Positions 25,718 to 34,203 of a stretch of DNA of 64,000 bases are shown one piece after another (within the stretch, counting starts at the first letter, position 1; each line of letters begins with the position of its first letter). Source of the DNA: Pyxidicoccus xibeiensis. GTDB lineage: Bacteria > Myxococcota > Myxococcia > Myxococcales > Myxococcaceae. A program made the translations under genes and the position numbers. The stretch is taken from the NCBI RefSeq assembly GCF_024198175.1, contig NZ_JAJVKV010000027.1, positions 1 to 64,000 on the forward strand. The letters are read 5' to 3'. The notes under the pieces are model-generated. The model worked only from the letters and a program-made list of their open reading frames with translations. It was not told the origin of the DNA and made no database searches.

Positions 25718-28120
25718 GTGCAGCAGCCTTCCGAAGGGCTCCATTTCGGGAAGTACAAGCTGCTCGAGCGCATCGCGACGGGCGGGATGGCGGAGATCTA
25801 CCGCGCCCGGATGACAGCGGCCGCGGGGGTGACCAAGCCCGTCGTCATCAAGAAGATATTGCCCCGGTATGCGGGCAACGGCGCCTTCGTCTCCATGTTC
25901 GTCAACGAGGCGCGCATCGCCGCGGGGCTGAGCCACGGCAACATCGCCCAGGTCTTCGACTTCGGCGAGGTGGACGGGCAGTACTTCATCGCCATGGAGT
26001 TCGTGGACGGCCATCCCCTGTCGCGCGTGCTGCGGCGCGCGCGGGAGAAGGGGCTGTACACGGTGCCGCAGCCGCTGGCCGTGCTGATTGCCGTCGAGGT
26101 GCTGGAGGGGCTGGCCTACGCGCACACCCGCCTGGACGAGCGCGGGCGGCCGCTGCACATCGTCCACCGCGACGTCAGCCCGCAGAACGTGCTCCTCGGC
26201 TACGAGGGGCAGGTGAAGCTGGTGGACTTCGGCATCGCCAAGGCCCGGCTGGCCGGCCGGGACGAGACGGACGACGGCGAGATGAGGGGCAAGTTCTCCT
26301 ACTTCGCGCCGGAGCAGGCCCGCGGGCGGGAGCTGGACGCGCGCACGGACGTCTTCGCCGCCGGCGTCATCCTCTACGAGATGCTGTGCGGGCGGCTGCC
26401 CTTCGAGGGGAAGCTGGAGGACGTGCTGCGCAAGCTCGCCCAGGGCGACTTCCCGCGCCCCAGGGACCTCAACCCGGACCTCCCCGCCGCGCTGGAGCGC
26501 ATCCTCCTCACCGCCCTCGCCGTGGAGCGGGACCAGCGCTACACCACCGCGGAGGCCTTCGCCGAGGCCCTCACCCGCCACCTGCACACGGCCGCGCCGG
26601 ACGTGTCGCCCCGCGCCCGCGCCCACTTCATGGGCTACCTCTTCGAGGCGGAGCTGGTGGGGGACGGGCGGCCCGTGCTGCTGCCCCGCGAGTTCCTGAC
26701 GCAGCTGGCCCGGTGGACGCACCGCCCGGCCGAGCGTCGCAGCAACCGCGACCTCACGCCGCCCCACCCCGTGCTCGCGCCGGGCGAGGGCCGCCGCGAG
26801 ACGCCCCCCACGGCCCCGGCCGAAAGACGGCGCGAGCGCACCACCCAGCCCATCCCCGCGGTGCCGGGCGCCCCCGAGCCGGAGCCCGGCGTCACCCAGC
26901 CCGTCGTCCAGGTGCCGGCTGCCGCGCCGGAGCCCGTCACCCTTCCGACCGCCTTCCCTCCGCCCGCCCCCGCCCGCGCGCGCGCGCCGTCCTCCCGCCA
27001 GGGCTTCCACGTGCCTCGCCGGGTGATGCTGGGCGCCCCGGCGGCGGTGGTCCTGCTCGCCACGGTGATGATGCTGGCCACGGGACGCACGGGCACCTTC
27101 TCCGTGGAGCTGAGCTCCACGCCCCCGGGCGCCACCATCCGCGTGGACGGCCGGCCCCTGCCCTCGCGCACGCCGGCCCTCATCACCCACCTGCCCGCGG
27201 ACGCCGAGCACCTGCTGGAGGTGCACGTGACGGGCATGGTGCCGTGGAGCCAGACGGTGCGCGCCGAGCGCGGCACCACCCTGGCCGTCCACGCCCGGCT
27301 GCGCCCGAGGATGGCACCTGGAACCTCGCCCCCGGGCGTGCTCGCGTCCAAGCCGCCCCGGGCCCCACCGCCCCAGGAGGCCACGCTGTCGGGAGGGCGG
27401 CTCACGCTGTCCGCCGTCGGACATGCCTTCCGCGTGCCCTTCCTCTCCGCGGCGGAGGTGTCGCTGGACCCGAAGCGGACCTACGCGGTGCGCGTGGAGG
27501 GACGCCTGTCGACGGGCGGCCCCGCGACGGTGGAGCAGGCCGGCTACTACCTGGACGGCAACGAGCGGCTGCCGGCGCACGAGTCCTTCGGCCTGCTGGG
27601 GCCCGAGGAGCAGCTGGTCCGCAACGCCTCCACCCTCTACGTCTTCCTGCTGGACGCGCGGAAGGAGGACAACCATGGCTCCCTCATGGTGCGGGTGCGC
27701 GAGCGCAACAGCGGCATCGTCACCTCCGTGCGGCTGGTCGCGCGCGAGCACGCCCTGAAGCTGCCGCGCTCGGACCGCTTCCTGCTGCGCCAGCTGGACC
27801 CGGGCACCACGTACGAGGTGGTGGTGCGCGACTCCGCCGAGCCCGCGCGCACGCGGGGCGAGGCGGGCGGGCCCGTGGGCCGGGTGCTCGGCCTGCACGG
27901 CACGGGCGAGGGCCCCGAGGCGTCCGCGGGCGTCATGGAGCTGCTGGAGGTGGGGCAGCCCGTGCGCCTGCGGGGAGCGTCCTGGCTGCAGCTCGCCTTC
28001 CCGGACGACCACCTGGCGGACAACACCGGCACCCTCATCCTGGAGGTCTCCCCCGTGGCCCCGCCCGGAGGAGGCCCCGCTCCCAGCCCGGGCAGGCTGT
28101 TCGACGCCCCCCCGCCCTAG
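25718..28120 (+). CDS. Membrane Ser/Thr protein kinase with PEGA-type extracytoplasmic domain
   Basis: The N-terminal Hanks-type kinase domain has the glycine loop IATGGMAEIYRA, catalytic Lys45, H150-R151-D152 (HRDVSPQN), D170-FG and PEQAR, so it should be active. A Pro-rich linker leads to one transmembrane helix (about 436-456), a PEGA domain (VELSSTPPGATIRVDGRPL) and an unrecognised C-terminal module. I chose the GTG at 25718 (800 residues) because AAGGAG lies 11 nt upstream; the in-frame start at 25628 would add 30 residues, lacks a ribosome site and would leave only 33 bp to the divergent gene. The target is unknown. Confidence 0.92.
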   Translation: MQQPSEGLHFGKYKLLERIATGGMAEIYRARMTAAAGVTKPVVIKKILPRYAGNGAFVSMFVNEARIAAGLSHGNIAQVFDFGEVDGQYFIAMEFVDGHPLSRVLRRAREKGLYTVPQPLAVLIAVEVLEGLAYAHTRLDERGRPLHIVHRDVSPQNVLLGYEGQVKLVDFGIAKARLAGRDETDDGEMRGKFSYFAPEQARGRELDARTDVFAAGVILYEMLCGRLPFEGKLEDVLRKLAQGDFPRPRDLNPDLPAALERILLTALAVERDQRYTTAEAFAEALTRHLHTAAPDVSPRARAHFMGYLFEAELVGDGRPVLLPREFLTQLARWTHRPAERRSNRDLTPPHPVLAPGEGRRETPPTAPAERRRERTTQPIPAVPGAPEPEPGVTQPVVQVPAAAPEPVTLPTAFPPPAPARARAPSSRQGFHVPRRVMLGAPAAVVLLATVMMLATGRTGTFSVELSSTPPGATIRVDGRPLPSRTPALITHLPADAEHLLEVHVTGMVPWSQTVRAERGTTLAVHARLRPRMAPGTSPPGVLASKPPRAPPPQEATLSGGRLTLSAVGHAFRVPFLSAAEVSLDPKRTYAVRVEGRLSTGGPATVEQAGYYLDGNERLPAHESFGLLGPEEQLVRNASTLYVFLLDARKEDNHGSLMVRVRERNSGIVTSVRLVAREHALKLPRSDRFLLRQLDPGTTYEVVVRDSAEPARTRGEAGGPVGRVLGLHGTGEGPEASAGVMELLEVGQPVRLRGASWLQLAFPDDHLADNTGTLILEVSPVAPPGGGPAPSPGRLFDAPPP

Positions 28121-28124
28121 CGCC

Positions 28125-28139
28125 CTGCTGCTACAGCAG
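28125..28139 (+). terminator. Weak hairpin after the kinase gene
   Basis: CTGCTG and CAGCAG form a 6-bp stem with a CTA loop four nt after the kinase stop. No T-run follows, so termination strength is doubtful. Confidence 0.3.
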
Positions 28140-28162
28140 TGCAGCGACCTGTTGCTGAAAAA

Positions 28163-28190
28163 TTGATCATCCGGGCGAGCCCCCTACCCT
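28163..28190 (+). promoter_or_regulatory. Possible promoter of the small secreted-protein gene
   Basis: TTGATC (28163-28168) and TACCCT (28185-28190) are 16 bp apart. Transcription would start about 15 nt before the start codon at 28212. The prediction is based on sequence alone. Confidence 0.35.
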
Positions 28191-28211
28191 GGGCGACCTG
28201 GAGGCATCACC

Positions 28212-28424
28212 ATGAAGAAGCTGGTGGCAGTGCTGGTGCTCGGGGTGGCGCTGATGGGGACGGTGGGACTGTCCGGGCGCGTGGATGCGCGGCCGGGAGT
28301 GGAAGACAGGGAGCCGACGGACGCCCAGGTGGAGGCGGCCCTGGACGCGCGGCAGAAGGAGTTGTTGGGCGTCCTGCTGCGGGCCCGCACCTCGGACGCA
28401 CGCACGGCGGCATTCCACCGGTAA
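28212..28424 (+). CDS. Small exported hypothetical protein (70 aa)
   Basis: The product has a good signal peptide (MKKLVAVLVLGVALMGTVGL, cleavage after about residue 27) and a 43-residue mature part that is charged and helical (PTDAQVEAALDARQKELLG). A GGAGG site is well spaced before the ATG. It lies between the kinase gene and carD. No family is recognised; size and signal peptide suggest a small periplasmic or secreted factor. Confidence 0.75.
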   Translation: MKKLVAVLVLGVALMGTVGLSGRVDARPGVEDREPTDAQVEAALDARQKELLGVLLRARTSDARTAAFHR

Positions 28425-28497
28425 TCTCATGGCGTCCGGCGCGGCTCGGTGCTAAGCCCGGGTTTCTCCTGACGTTTACCTCGCCCGTGAGGGGGAC

Positions 28498-29460
28498 ATG
28501 CCTGAAGGGTCCGCGTCACTCCAGCTCGCGGTTGGCGACCGGGTCGTCTATCCGAACCAGGGGGTCTGCCGCGTCTCCGCCATCGACGTGAAAGAGGTGG
28601 CGGGCCAGAAGCTCACCTTCGTCACCATGCGCCGCGAGGAAGACGGCGCAGTCGTCATGGTTCCAGAAGGGAAGATAGTCCCCATCGGCGTGCGCAAGGT
28701 CGCGACCGCCGAGGACGTGGAAAGCATCTTCGAGTTCCTGCGCTCGGACAGCGACAAGGCCGACCTGGACTGGAAGCAGCGCGCTCGCACCAACCTGGAC
28801 CGGATGACCCAGGGTGGCATCCTCGGCCTCGCCGAGGTGGTGAAGGGCCTCCAGGTCCTCAGCGAGCTGCGCCCGCTGCCCACCAAGGAGCGTGAGCTGT
28901 ACGACAACGCCCGGCACCTGCTGGTGTCGGAGGTCGCCGCTGCGCTGGGCACCACCGAGGTCAACGCCGAGGACGCCATCGACATCGTCCTCTTCCCGCC
29001 CGGCCGCGAGCGCCCCAAGCGCACCGCCGCCGAGTTCGCTCGCGACGACGAGGACCTGGGGCTGGACGGCGACCTGCTGGGGCTGGACAGCGACCTGGAC
29101 CTGCCGCCGGACGAGGAGGCCCCCGCCGAGCCCGCCGAGGAGGAGAGCTCCGAGGAAGGCGAGGAGGCGGAGGCCGGCGCCTCCGACGAGGAGGCCGCCC
29201 CCAAGAAGCGCGGCCGTCCGCCCAAGGCGAAGGCCGAAGCCCCGGCGGGTGGAGAAGCCGCCGCTCCCAAGAAGCGCGGCCGTCCGCCCAAGCCCAAGCC
29301 GGAGGCCGTGGCCGCTCCCGAGGGGGCGGAGCCGCCCGCGCCCAAGAAGCGGGGCCGCCCGCCCAAGGCCAAGCCGCCCGAGTCCGAGGCGGCCGCGCCC
29401 GCCGCGCCCAAGAAGCGGGGCCGCCCGCCCAAGGCGAAGCCGCCCGAGGGCGAGGACTGA
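28498..29460 (+). CDS. carD: Transcription factor CarD
   Basis: CarD is the myxobacterial global regulator needed for light-induced carotenogenesis and starvation-induced development. The 320-residue protein has an N-terminal CarD_CdnL_TRCF domain (AVGDRVVYPNQGVCRV; about residues 1-165) that contacts RNA polymerase, an acidic stretch (about 185-235), and a HMGA-like basic tail with four AT-hooks, each RGRPP in a KKRGRPPK context. This acidic-plus-AT-hook layout is distinctive of CarD rather than the shorter CdnL. GAGGGGG precedes the ATG. The downstream gene is carG, its known functional partner. Confidence 0.95.
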   Translation: MPEGSASLQLAVGDRVVYPNQGVCRVSAIDVKEVAGQKLTFVTMRREEDGAVVMVPEGKIVPIGVRKVATAEDVESIFEFLRSDSDKADLDWKQRARTNLDRMTQGGILGLAEVVKGLQVLSELRPLPTKERELYDNARHLLVSEVAAALGTTEVNAEDAIDIVLFPPGRERPKRTAAEFARDDEDLGLDGDLLGLDSDLDLPPDEEAPAEPAEEESSEEGEEAEAGASDEEAAPKKRGRPPKAKAEAPAGGEAAAPKKRGRPPKPKPEAVAAPEGAEPPAPKKRGRPPKAKPPESEAAAPAAPKKRGRPPKAKPPEGED

Positions 29461-29523
29461 CAGACGCAGTGGACCGACGGGCCTTCGCTCACCCAGAAGG
29501 CCCCTCCGCCGAGGTGACGCCCC

Positions 29524-30036
29524 GTGATTCGCGTCGTGACGCTGGATTCCTTCGACGACAAGCAGCTCGCGAAGTTCAACCGCACGCTCTACACGGCGTT
29601 CGGCGTGGGCAGCGAGCACTCCGGCAGCGCCGAGGTGCCCCCGGGCATGTCCGAGCCGCTGGAGGCGGAGAAGCTGCTCGAGCAGGTGAAGGGCATCCGC
29701 TCCTACAAGGACGACAAGGTGCTGCTGCTGACGACGCGCCGGCTGAAGGAGCGCGAGCTCCCCAGCGGCGTGGCGCCGACGCCGGGCTTCGCGTGGCACG
29801 GCAAGGACCGCGCGGTGCTCAGCATCCACCCCCACAAAGACTTGGAGAGCGCCTACAAGGCCGTGGCCCGCCACGCGCTCCACCAGCTGGGACACCTCTG
29901 GGAGCTGCACCACTGCCTGGACCCGCGGTGCTCGATGTATCCGCCCTGGACGCCGTCGTTCGCCCAGGGGGATGCCATCTTCTGCACCTTCTGCCGGGAA
30001 AAGAGCGAGCAGAAGATCCGCCTTGCGAAGTCCTAG
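29524..30036 (+). CDS. carG: CarD partner CarG (archaemetzincin-like, protease-dead)
   Basis: CarG acts with CarD in all known CarD-dependent processes in Myxococcus xanthus. The 170-residue protein has the archaemetzincin zinc region H120-Q-L-G-H124 with His129/130, followed by Cys131, Cys136 and a CxxC pair (Cys154, Cys157). The glutamate of a catalytic HExxH is replaced by Gln121, so it should bind zinc without proteolysis, as reported for CarG. The GTG start follows GAGGTGA. Its 3' end overlaps the next reading frame. Confidence 0.93.
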   Translation: MIRVVTLDSFDDKQLAKFNRTLYTAFGVGSEHSGSAEVPPGMSEPLEAEKLLEQVKGIRSYKDDKVLLLTTRRLKERELPSGVAPTPGFAWHGKDRAVLSIHPHKDLESAYKAVARHALHQLGHLWELHHCLDPRCSMYPPWTPSFAQGDAIFCTFCREKSEQKIRLAKS

Positions 30037-30973
30037 CATCCTGCGCGCCCTGCCCCTCGTGGAGCTGGGGGGCCTGGTCCTCGTCGCGCTCCTGTGCCTG
30101 CTGTTCTACGCGCGCCTTCCGGGGCGCCTCCCCACGGACGCCCACTACCGCGCCGTGGCGGAGCGGCTGAAGGCCGAGGCCCGCCCCGGCGACGCGGTGC
30201 TCCTGTTCCCCTGGTGGGCGGAGCGCGCCCGCATCTACGTCCCGCCCGAAGTGCCGGTGTACGGCTACCTCGGCTCGGACCGGGATGACCTGGCCGCGCA
30301 CCCGCGCGTCTGGGTGCTGGGACAGCCGGAGCTGCCGCGCTCGGAGGAAGAGGGCTTCCTCGCGGCCTTCCTCCCCGAGCGCCGCGCGGTGGGCTCGCCG
30401 GGGCGCGAGGGCCCGCTGTCGCTGGCGCTCTACGAGAACGGGCGCCACCGGCCCCGCCGCTTCACCGCCACGGAGGCGTACGCGCGCGCCCGCGTCTACC
30501 TGGAGGGGCCGGACGGCGCGCGCCGCGACTGTCCCTTCGACGGCCGGGCGCACCGCTGCCCGGGCCCGCCGCACCTGTACGTGGCGCCGGAGTGGCACGA
30601 AATCCTCTACGAGCCGCGCCGCTGCCTGTGGATGCACGCGCCGGGTGGCAAGCAGCGCCTGGTGGCGGAGTTCGACGGAGTGCCCGGGGGCCTGGGGCTG
30701 CGGCTGGAGGGCGGCATCATCTGGGAGCACGCGCACCCGAAGGACGCGCGGCTGACGCCCACCTACCTCGGCGTGGACGACGCGAAGAGCGGCACGCGGC
30801 TGCTGGAGGTGGTGGTGCCGCCGGGCCTGGAGGGCGTGCAGAAGGCGGAGGTGCGGCTGCCCGAGGGTGAGCCGCGCGCGGTGAAGGTCTGGGTGCAGTC
30901 TGACAACGCGGACCGGCGGCAGGTGTGCCTCGACGTGCTGGCGGTGGAGCCCGCGGTGGGGGTGCGGGGATGA
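30023..30973 (+). CDS. Membrane-anchored hypothetical protein coupled to a GT-C transferase
   Basis: The product has one N-terminal transmembrane helix (LGGLVLVALLCLLFYARL) followed by a roughly 285-residue extracytoplasmic domain containing two Cys residues close together (RRDCPFDGRAHRC). I do not recognise its family. The start is uncertain: TTG at 30023 overlaps the end of carG, an in-frame ATG at 29972 overlaps it more, and a GTG at 30059 is also possible. The stop overlaps the glycosyltransferase start in an ATGA junction, so the two proteins probably act together in modifying an envelope glycan. Confidence 0.7.
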   Translation: MRSPSILRALPLVELGGLVLVALLCLLFYARLPGRLPTDAHYRAVAERLKAEARPGDAVLLFPWWAERARIYVPPEVPVYGYLGSDRDDLAAHPRVWVLGQPELPRSEEEGFLAAFLPERRAVGSPGREGPLSLALYENGRHRPRRFTATEAYARARVYLEGPDGARRDCPFDGRAHRCPGPPHLYVAPEWHEILYEPRRCLWMHAPGGKQRLVAEFDGVPGGLGLRLEGGIIWEHAHPKDARLTPTYLGVDDAKSGTRLLEVVVPPGLEGVQKAEVRLPEGEPRAVKVWVQSDNADRRQVCLDVLAVEPAVGVRG

Positions 30974-32817
30974 CGGGCCGGGCTCCCACGCGGGACGAGA
31001 AGTGGCTGGCCTGGGCGCTGGGGCTGCTGGGCTTCGCGGTGCTGTGGCTGACGGAGTCCGCGGTGGGCTACACGCGCGACGAGAGCGTCTACTTCATGGC
31101 CGCGGAGGGCTACTCGAGCTGGTTCCGCCAGCTTGTCCAGTCGCCCGCGAAGGCCTTCACGGACGCGGCCATCGTCCGCGCGTGGGACTACAACCACGAG
31201 CACCCGGTGCTGATGAAGACGCTGTTCGGGCTGAGCCACCTGCTCTTCCACGAAGGCCTCGGGTGGATGCGCTCGGCCACGGCCTTCCGGCTGCCGGCCT
31301 TCGCCCTCGCCGCGCTGGTGCCGGCGCTGAGCTTCCTCCTGGGCAGCGCGCTGTACGGGCGCGCCGCGGGGCTGTTCGCCGCGCTCGCCTTCATGCTGGT
31401 GCCCCGGCAGTACTTCAACGCGGAGCTGGCGTGCTTCGACGTGCCGGTGGCGGCGCTGTGGCTGCTCGTCGTGTACTGCTTCTGGCGCGCGCTGGAGGAC
31501 GCGAAGTGGGGCCTGTGGTGCGGCGTGGCCTTCGGGCTGGCGCTGGCCACCAAGCACAACGCCCTCTTCCTGCCCTTCGTGCTGACGCCCTTCGCCCTGT
31601 GGCGCGCGTGGACGGCGAGCGGGGGCCAGGCGGAGGCGCGCACGTGGCTGTTGCGCTTCGTGGGCCTGTTCGCGGCGGTGGCCGTGTTCTATGGCCTGCT
31701 GGTGCTGTCGCTGGGCGGCGGTGAGGGCTTCCAGAAGAAGTTCCTGCTGCTCAGCCCGCACACGCTGCTCTTCGTCGGCCTCGCGGTGGGCGGCACCTGG
31801 ATGCTGCGCAGGCTGGCGCGGGTGAGCGCGCCGGTGACGCGGGCGCTGGTGCCGGTGGCGGCCATGGCGGTGCTGGGGCCGGTCATCTTCTACCTCCACT
31901 GGCCGTACCTCTGGCACGAGCCGGTGGAGCGCACGGCGTGGTACCTGGCCTTCCACGCGAAGCACAACCACTACGCCTGGTTCTACCTGGGCACGCTGCT
32001 GCGCGAGCCGCCCTTCCCCCTGGCCTACGTCGTCGTGAAGACGGCGCTGACGGTGCCCACCAGCCTCTTCGTGCCCATGGTGACGGGCTTCCTGGCGCTG
32101 GCGGCACGCGCGGTGCTGGGCCTCTTCGAGCGCACGCGCGCGTGGGTGGAGCGGCCGGTGACGCTGGCCGAGGCGCTGGTGGGGGTGAACGCGGTGACGT
32201 CCATCCTCATCATCAGCCACCCGCAGGTGCCGCACTTCGGCGGGGTGAAGCACTGGTTCCCGTCCATGGTGTTCCTGGGCATCCTCGCGGGCGCGGCGGT
32301 GGCGCGGGGGTGCTCGGCGCTGTGGGAGCGACTGAAGGCGAAGCGCCCTTCCCTCCCCTTCGCGGCGGTGGCGGCGCTGGTGTTCGCGGTGCTGCTGGCG
32401 CCGGCGGTGGTGTACTCGGCGCGGGTGTTTCCGTACGGGACGGCGGCGTACTCGGAGCTCGCGGGCGGCCTGCCCGGTGCGGCCACGCTGGGCATGCAGC
32501 GGCAGTTCTGGTCCAGCCACGTGACGGGCGTGCTGCCGTGGATCAACGAGCACGCGAAGCCGGGCGCGCGGCTGTTCCTGCACGAGGTGCACGGCGGCTC
32601 GTTCCGCGACTACCAGCGCAACGGCATGCTGCGGAAGGACCTGCGCGCGGTGGGCAGCCCGCAGGACGCGGACATCGTCGCGTACCAGTACCACCAGGAG
32701 TTCCGTGAGCATGAGTTCCTCACGTGGCAGGCCTTCGGCACGCGCACGCCGGTGACGGGCCTGTACCTGGACGAGACGCCCCAGGTGGTCGTCTACGTCC
32801 GGCCGGAGGCGCGGTAG
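30970..32817 (+). CDS. GT-C fold glycosyltransferase (PMT/ArnT-like, family 39)
   Basis: The 615-residue polytopic protein has a first transmembrane helix followed by the periplasmic acidic motif YTRDESVYF and the HEHPVLMKT loop, both typical of PMT_2/ArnT-type transferases that use polyprenyl-linked sugars on the outer face of the membrane. About twelve hydrophobic segments and a soluble C-terminal part follow. The acceptor is unknown. It is translationally coupled to the upstream membrane protein and may be co-transcribed from carG. Confidence 0.85.
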   Translation: MTGRAPTRDEKWLAWALGLLGFAVLWLTESAVGYTRDESVYFMAAEGYSSWFRQLVQSPAKAFTDAAIVRAWDYNHEHPVLMKTLFGLSHLLFHEGLGWMRSATAFRLPAFALAALVPALSFLLGSALYGRAAGLFAALAFMLVPRQYFNAELACFDVPVAALWLLVVYCFWRALEDAKWGLWCGVAFGLALATKHNALFLPFVLTPFALWRAWTASGGQAEARTWLLRFVGLFAAVAVFYGLLVLSLGGGEGFQKKFLLLSPHTLLFVGLAVGGTWMLRRLARVSAPVTRALVPVAAMAVLGPVIFYLHWPYLWHEPVERTAWYLAFHAKHNHYAWFYLGTLLREPPFPLAYVVVKTALTVPTSLFVPMVTGFLALAARAVLGLFERTRAWVERPVTLAEALVGVNAVTSILIISHPQVPHFGGVKHWFPSMVFLGILAGAAVARGCSALWERLKAKRPSLPFAAVAALVFAVLLAPAVVYSARVFPYGTAAYSELAGGLPGAATLGMQRQFWSSHVTGVLPWINEHAKPGARLFLHEVHGGSFRDYQRNGMLRKDLRAVGSPQDADIVAYQYHQEFREHEFLTWQAFGTRTPVTGLYLDETPQVVVYVRPEAR

Positions 32818-33189
32818 CCGTCAGGGCCCCAGGGGCTTTGCCGTTCGGGCATCGACGGCAGTCACCCGCGCCCTTCTCCCGGCTTCGTCCGGGAGCGTCG
32901 GGCGCCACAGGGGAGTCGCGGCGCCGCCGGTGCACTCCCGGCGGCACCAGGCTCAGCGGGCCTCTGGTCCTGAGCCGGGGCGCCTGCCCTGACGACGCAC
33001 CCGGCGCCGCTCGGGAGGACGCGCGCCCTTTCCGTCCGGACGCGGCGGAGTGGGAGCCGGGCTACCCACCCGGCGGGCCCCGCCAGCGCGGCGCCTGGGC
33101 GTGACGGGACGCCTTCCCCACGCCAGCGGCACGGGGAGGAAGAACAGCATGAAGAAGTCCACGGCGGATTCCTCGGAGCCGGCGGACGC
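32818..33189. other. 372-bp stretch between convergent genes
   Basis: The gap separates the glycosyltransferase from DUF2239. Its left part (32818-32950) shows no convincing gene or terminator, only a short GC-rich inverted repeat near 32825-32835. The right part holds the possible 69-codon minus-strand frame listed separately. Confidence 0.5.
32953..33162 (-). CDS. Possible small protein (69 aa) downstream of DUF2239
   Basis: A minus-strand frame starts with GTG at 33162, preceded by GAGGAA at good spacing, 27 nt after the DUF2239 stop. The predicted product has a hydrophobic N-terminus (FFMLFFLPVPLAW) and an Arg/Pro-rich remainder, which could be a small membrane peptide or chance in high-GC DNA. 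No family is recognised. Confidence 0.35.
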   Translation of the reverse strand: MDFFMLFFLPVPLAWGRRPVTPRRRAGGARRVGSPAPTPPRPDGKGARPPERRRVRRQGRRPGSGPEAR

Positions 33190-33837
33190 TCAACCCCGCT
33201 CGGTGGGACTGCGTGTCGCCTCGGCCTCATCGCGCAGGGCGACAGACACCAGCCGGTGGACATGGTTCCGGATGTCGTCAGGCCACTGCTCGATGAGCTG
33301 GGCGAAGCGCTCGGGGTTCTTCGCGTAGAAGGCCCGCGAGGCCTCCTCGAGGCCGGGCAGGTCCCCCGCCACGGCATGCATGAACGTGCTGGCCGCTTCC
33401 TGCGAACGACGCGCCCGCTCGCGGCCCTTGTCGTTGCGCTGTGCCTCCTCGACGAGCCGGCGCAGCGCCGCGGACGCGCCGCTCGGCTGCGCGTTGAGCC
33501 ACTCCCAGTGACGGGGCAGCAGGGAGACCTCGCGAGACACCACGCCGAGCTTCGGCCGTCCCGGGCCACTCCTCCGTGGCTCCTCTCCGGCGGTGGCGGT
33601 CCGCGCGCGCCGCTCGGCGAGCCCCCGCAGGACGTCCTCACGGGAGCCCCGCAGGTCCGGGTGCACCGAGTAGCCCGTCGCGTCCTCATAGATGACGACC
33701 GGCACCGTCTCGCCCCCGTCCACCCACGCCTTCGCCTTCAGCGCGACGTCCTCCAGCCCTCCCGAGGCGATGCAGCGCGGCCCCGCGAACGCCGTGTATC
33801 CCGCCTGCCCGTCTCCCCACCGCGTGTCGTCACCCAT
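33190..33837 (-). CDS. DUF2239 family protein
   Basis: The 215-residue protein begins TRWGDGQAGYTAFAGPRCIASG, has the VVIYEDATGYSVHPDLRGS segment and ends in a charged helical half, matching the uncharacterised DUF2239 family. Residues 93-135 (GRPKLGVVSREVSLLPRHW followed by two helices) resemble a ribbon-helix-helix DNA-binding unit; that is inference. GGGAGG precedes the ATG. The promoter carries a pair of ACCCGGGT palindromes, so the gene is probably tightly regulated, perhaps by its own product. Confidence 0.85.
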   Translation of the reverse strand: MGDDTRWGDGQAGYTAFAGPRCIASGGLEDVALKAKAWVDGGETVPVVIYEDATGYSVHPDLRGSREDVLRGLAERRARTATAGEEPRRSGPGRPKLGVVSREVSLLPRHWEWLNAQPSGASAALRRLVEEAQRNDKGRERARRSQEAASTFMHAVAGDLPGLEEASRAFYAKNPERFAQLIEQWPDDIRNHVHRLVSVALRDEAEATRSPTERG

Positions 33838-33864
33838 GTGGCCTCCCGTGCCTCGGTGCGAGGG

Positions 33865-33893
33865 TTATTACCCGGGTAATATCCATTTGGCAA
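33865..33893 (-). promoter_or_regulatory. Predicted DUF2239 promoter
   Basis: On the minus strand TTGCCA (33888-33893) and TAATAA (33865-33870) are separated by 17 bp in a markedly AT-rich patch of an otherwise GC-rich region. Transcription would start near 33858, about 20 nt before the ATG. Confidence 0.6.
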
Positions 33894-33905
33894 TATCACC
33901 CGGGT
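33867..33905. promoter_or_regulatory. Operator pair: two ACCCGGGT palindromes
   Basis: The perfect 14-bp palindrome ATTACCCGGGTAAT (33867-33880) covers the spacer and -10 edge of the promoter. A second copy, ACCCGGGT in TCACCCGGGTAAA (33898-33905), lies just upstream of the -35 box. The centres are 28 bp apart. Placement on both sides of the -35 is typical of repressor sites; the protein that binds them is not known. Confidence 0.65.
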
Positions 33906-34203
33906 AAAATCCCTGACGGGCCAGACGGGGGCCGCGCACAGTCCGAGAAGCCCGTCGTACAAAGCTGACACAAGGCTGTCATCGCCGGGGCCCAGGGTAG
34001 CGCCATCACAGCCGCTGGCGCCCGACCCTGCCGTGGGCGCACACCCGAGCCCGGAGACAGGCCTCATGCTTCCCTTCTTCCTCTTCCCGATGCTGCCGCT
34101 TGCCTTCCAGCCCGCCGACACCTCTGCTCCCGCGAGCGCCCGGGTGGCTCGGGCGAGGACGGAGGCGCGGGCGGCGCCCTCCCGGCGGCGTGCGAGGACG
34201 ATG
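33906..34203. other. Gap between the DUF2239 promoter and the winged-helix gene
   Basis: No convincing gene is present. A plus-strand frame is open from 34033 in phase with the downstream gene and could encode MLPFFLFPMLPLAF, but it lacks family similarity. A short inverted repeat (TGACA, 6-nt spacer, TGTCA) lies near 33965-33980. Confidence 0.4.

Noticed and set aside
34066-34203. N-terminal extension of the AlkZ-like protein as a signal peptide
   Set aside because: The family is cytoplasmic and DNA-binding; the better ribosome site is just before 34204.
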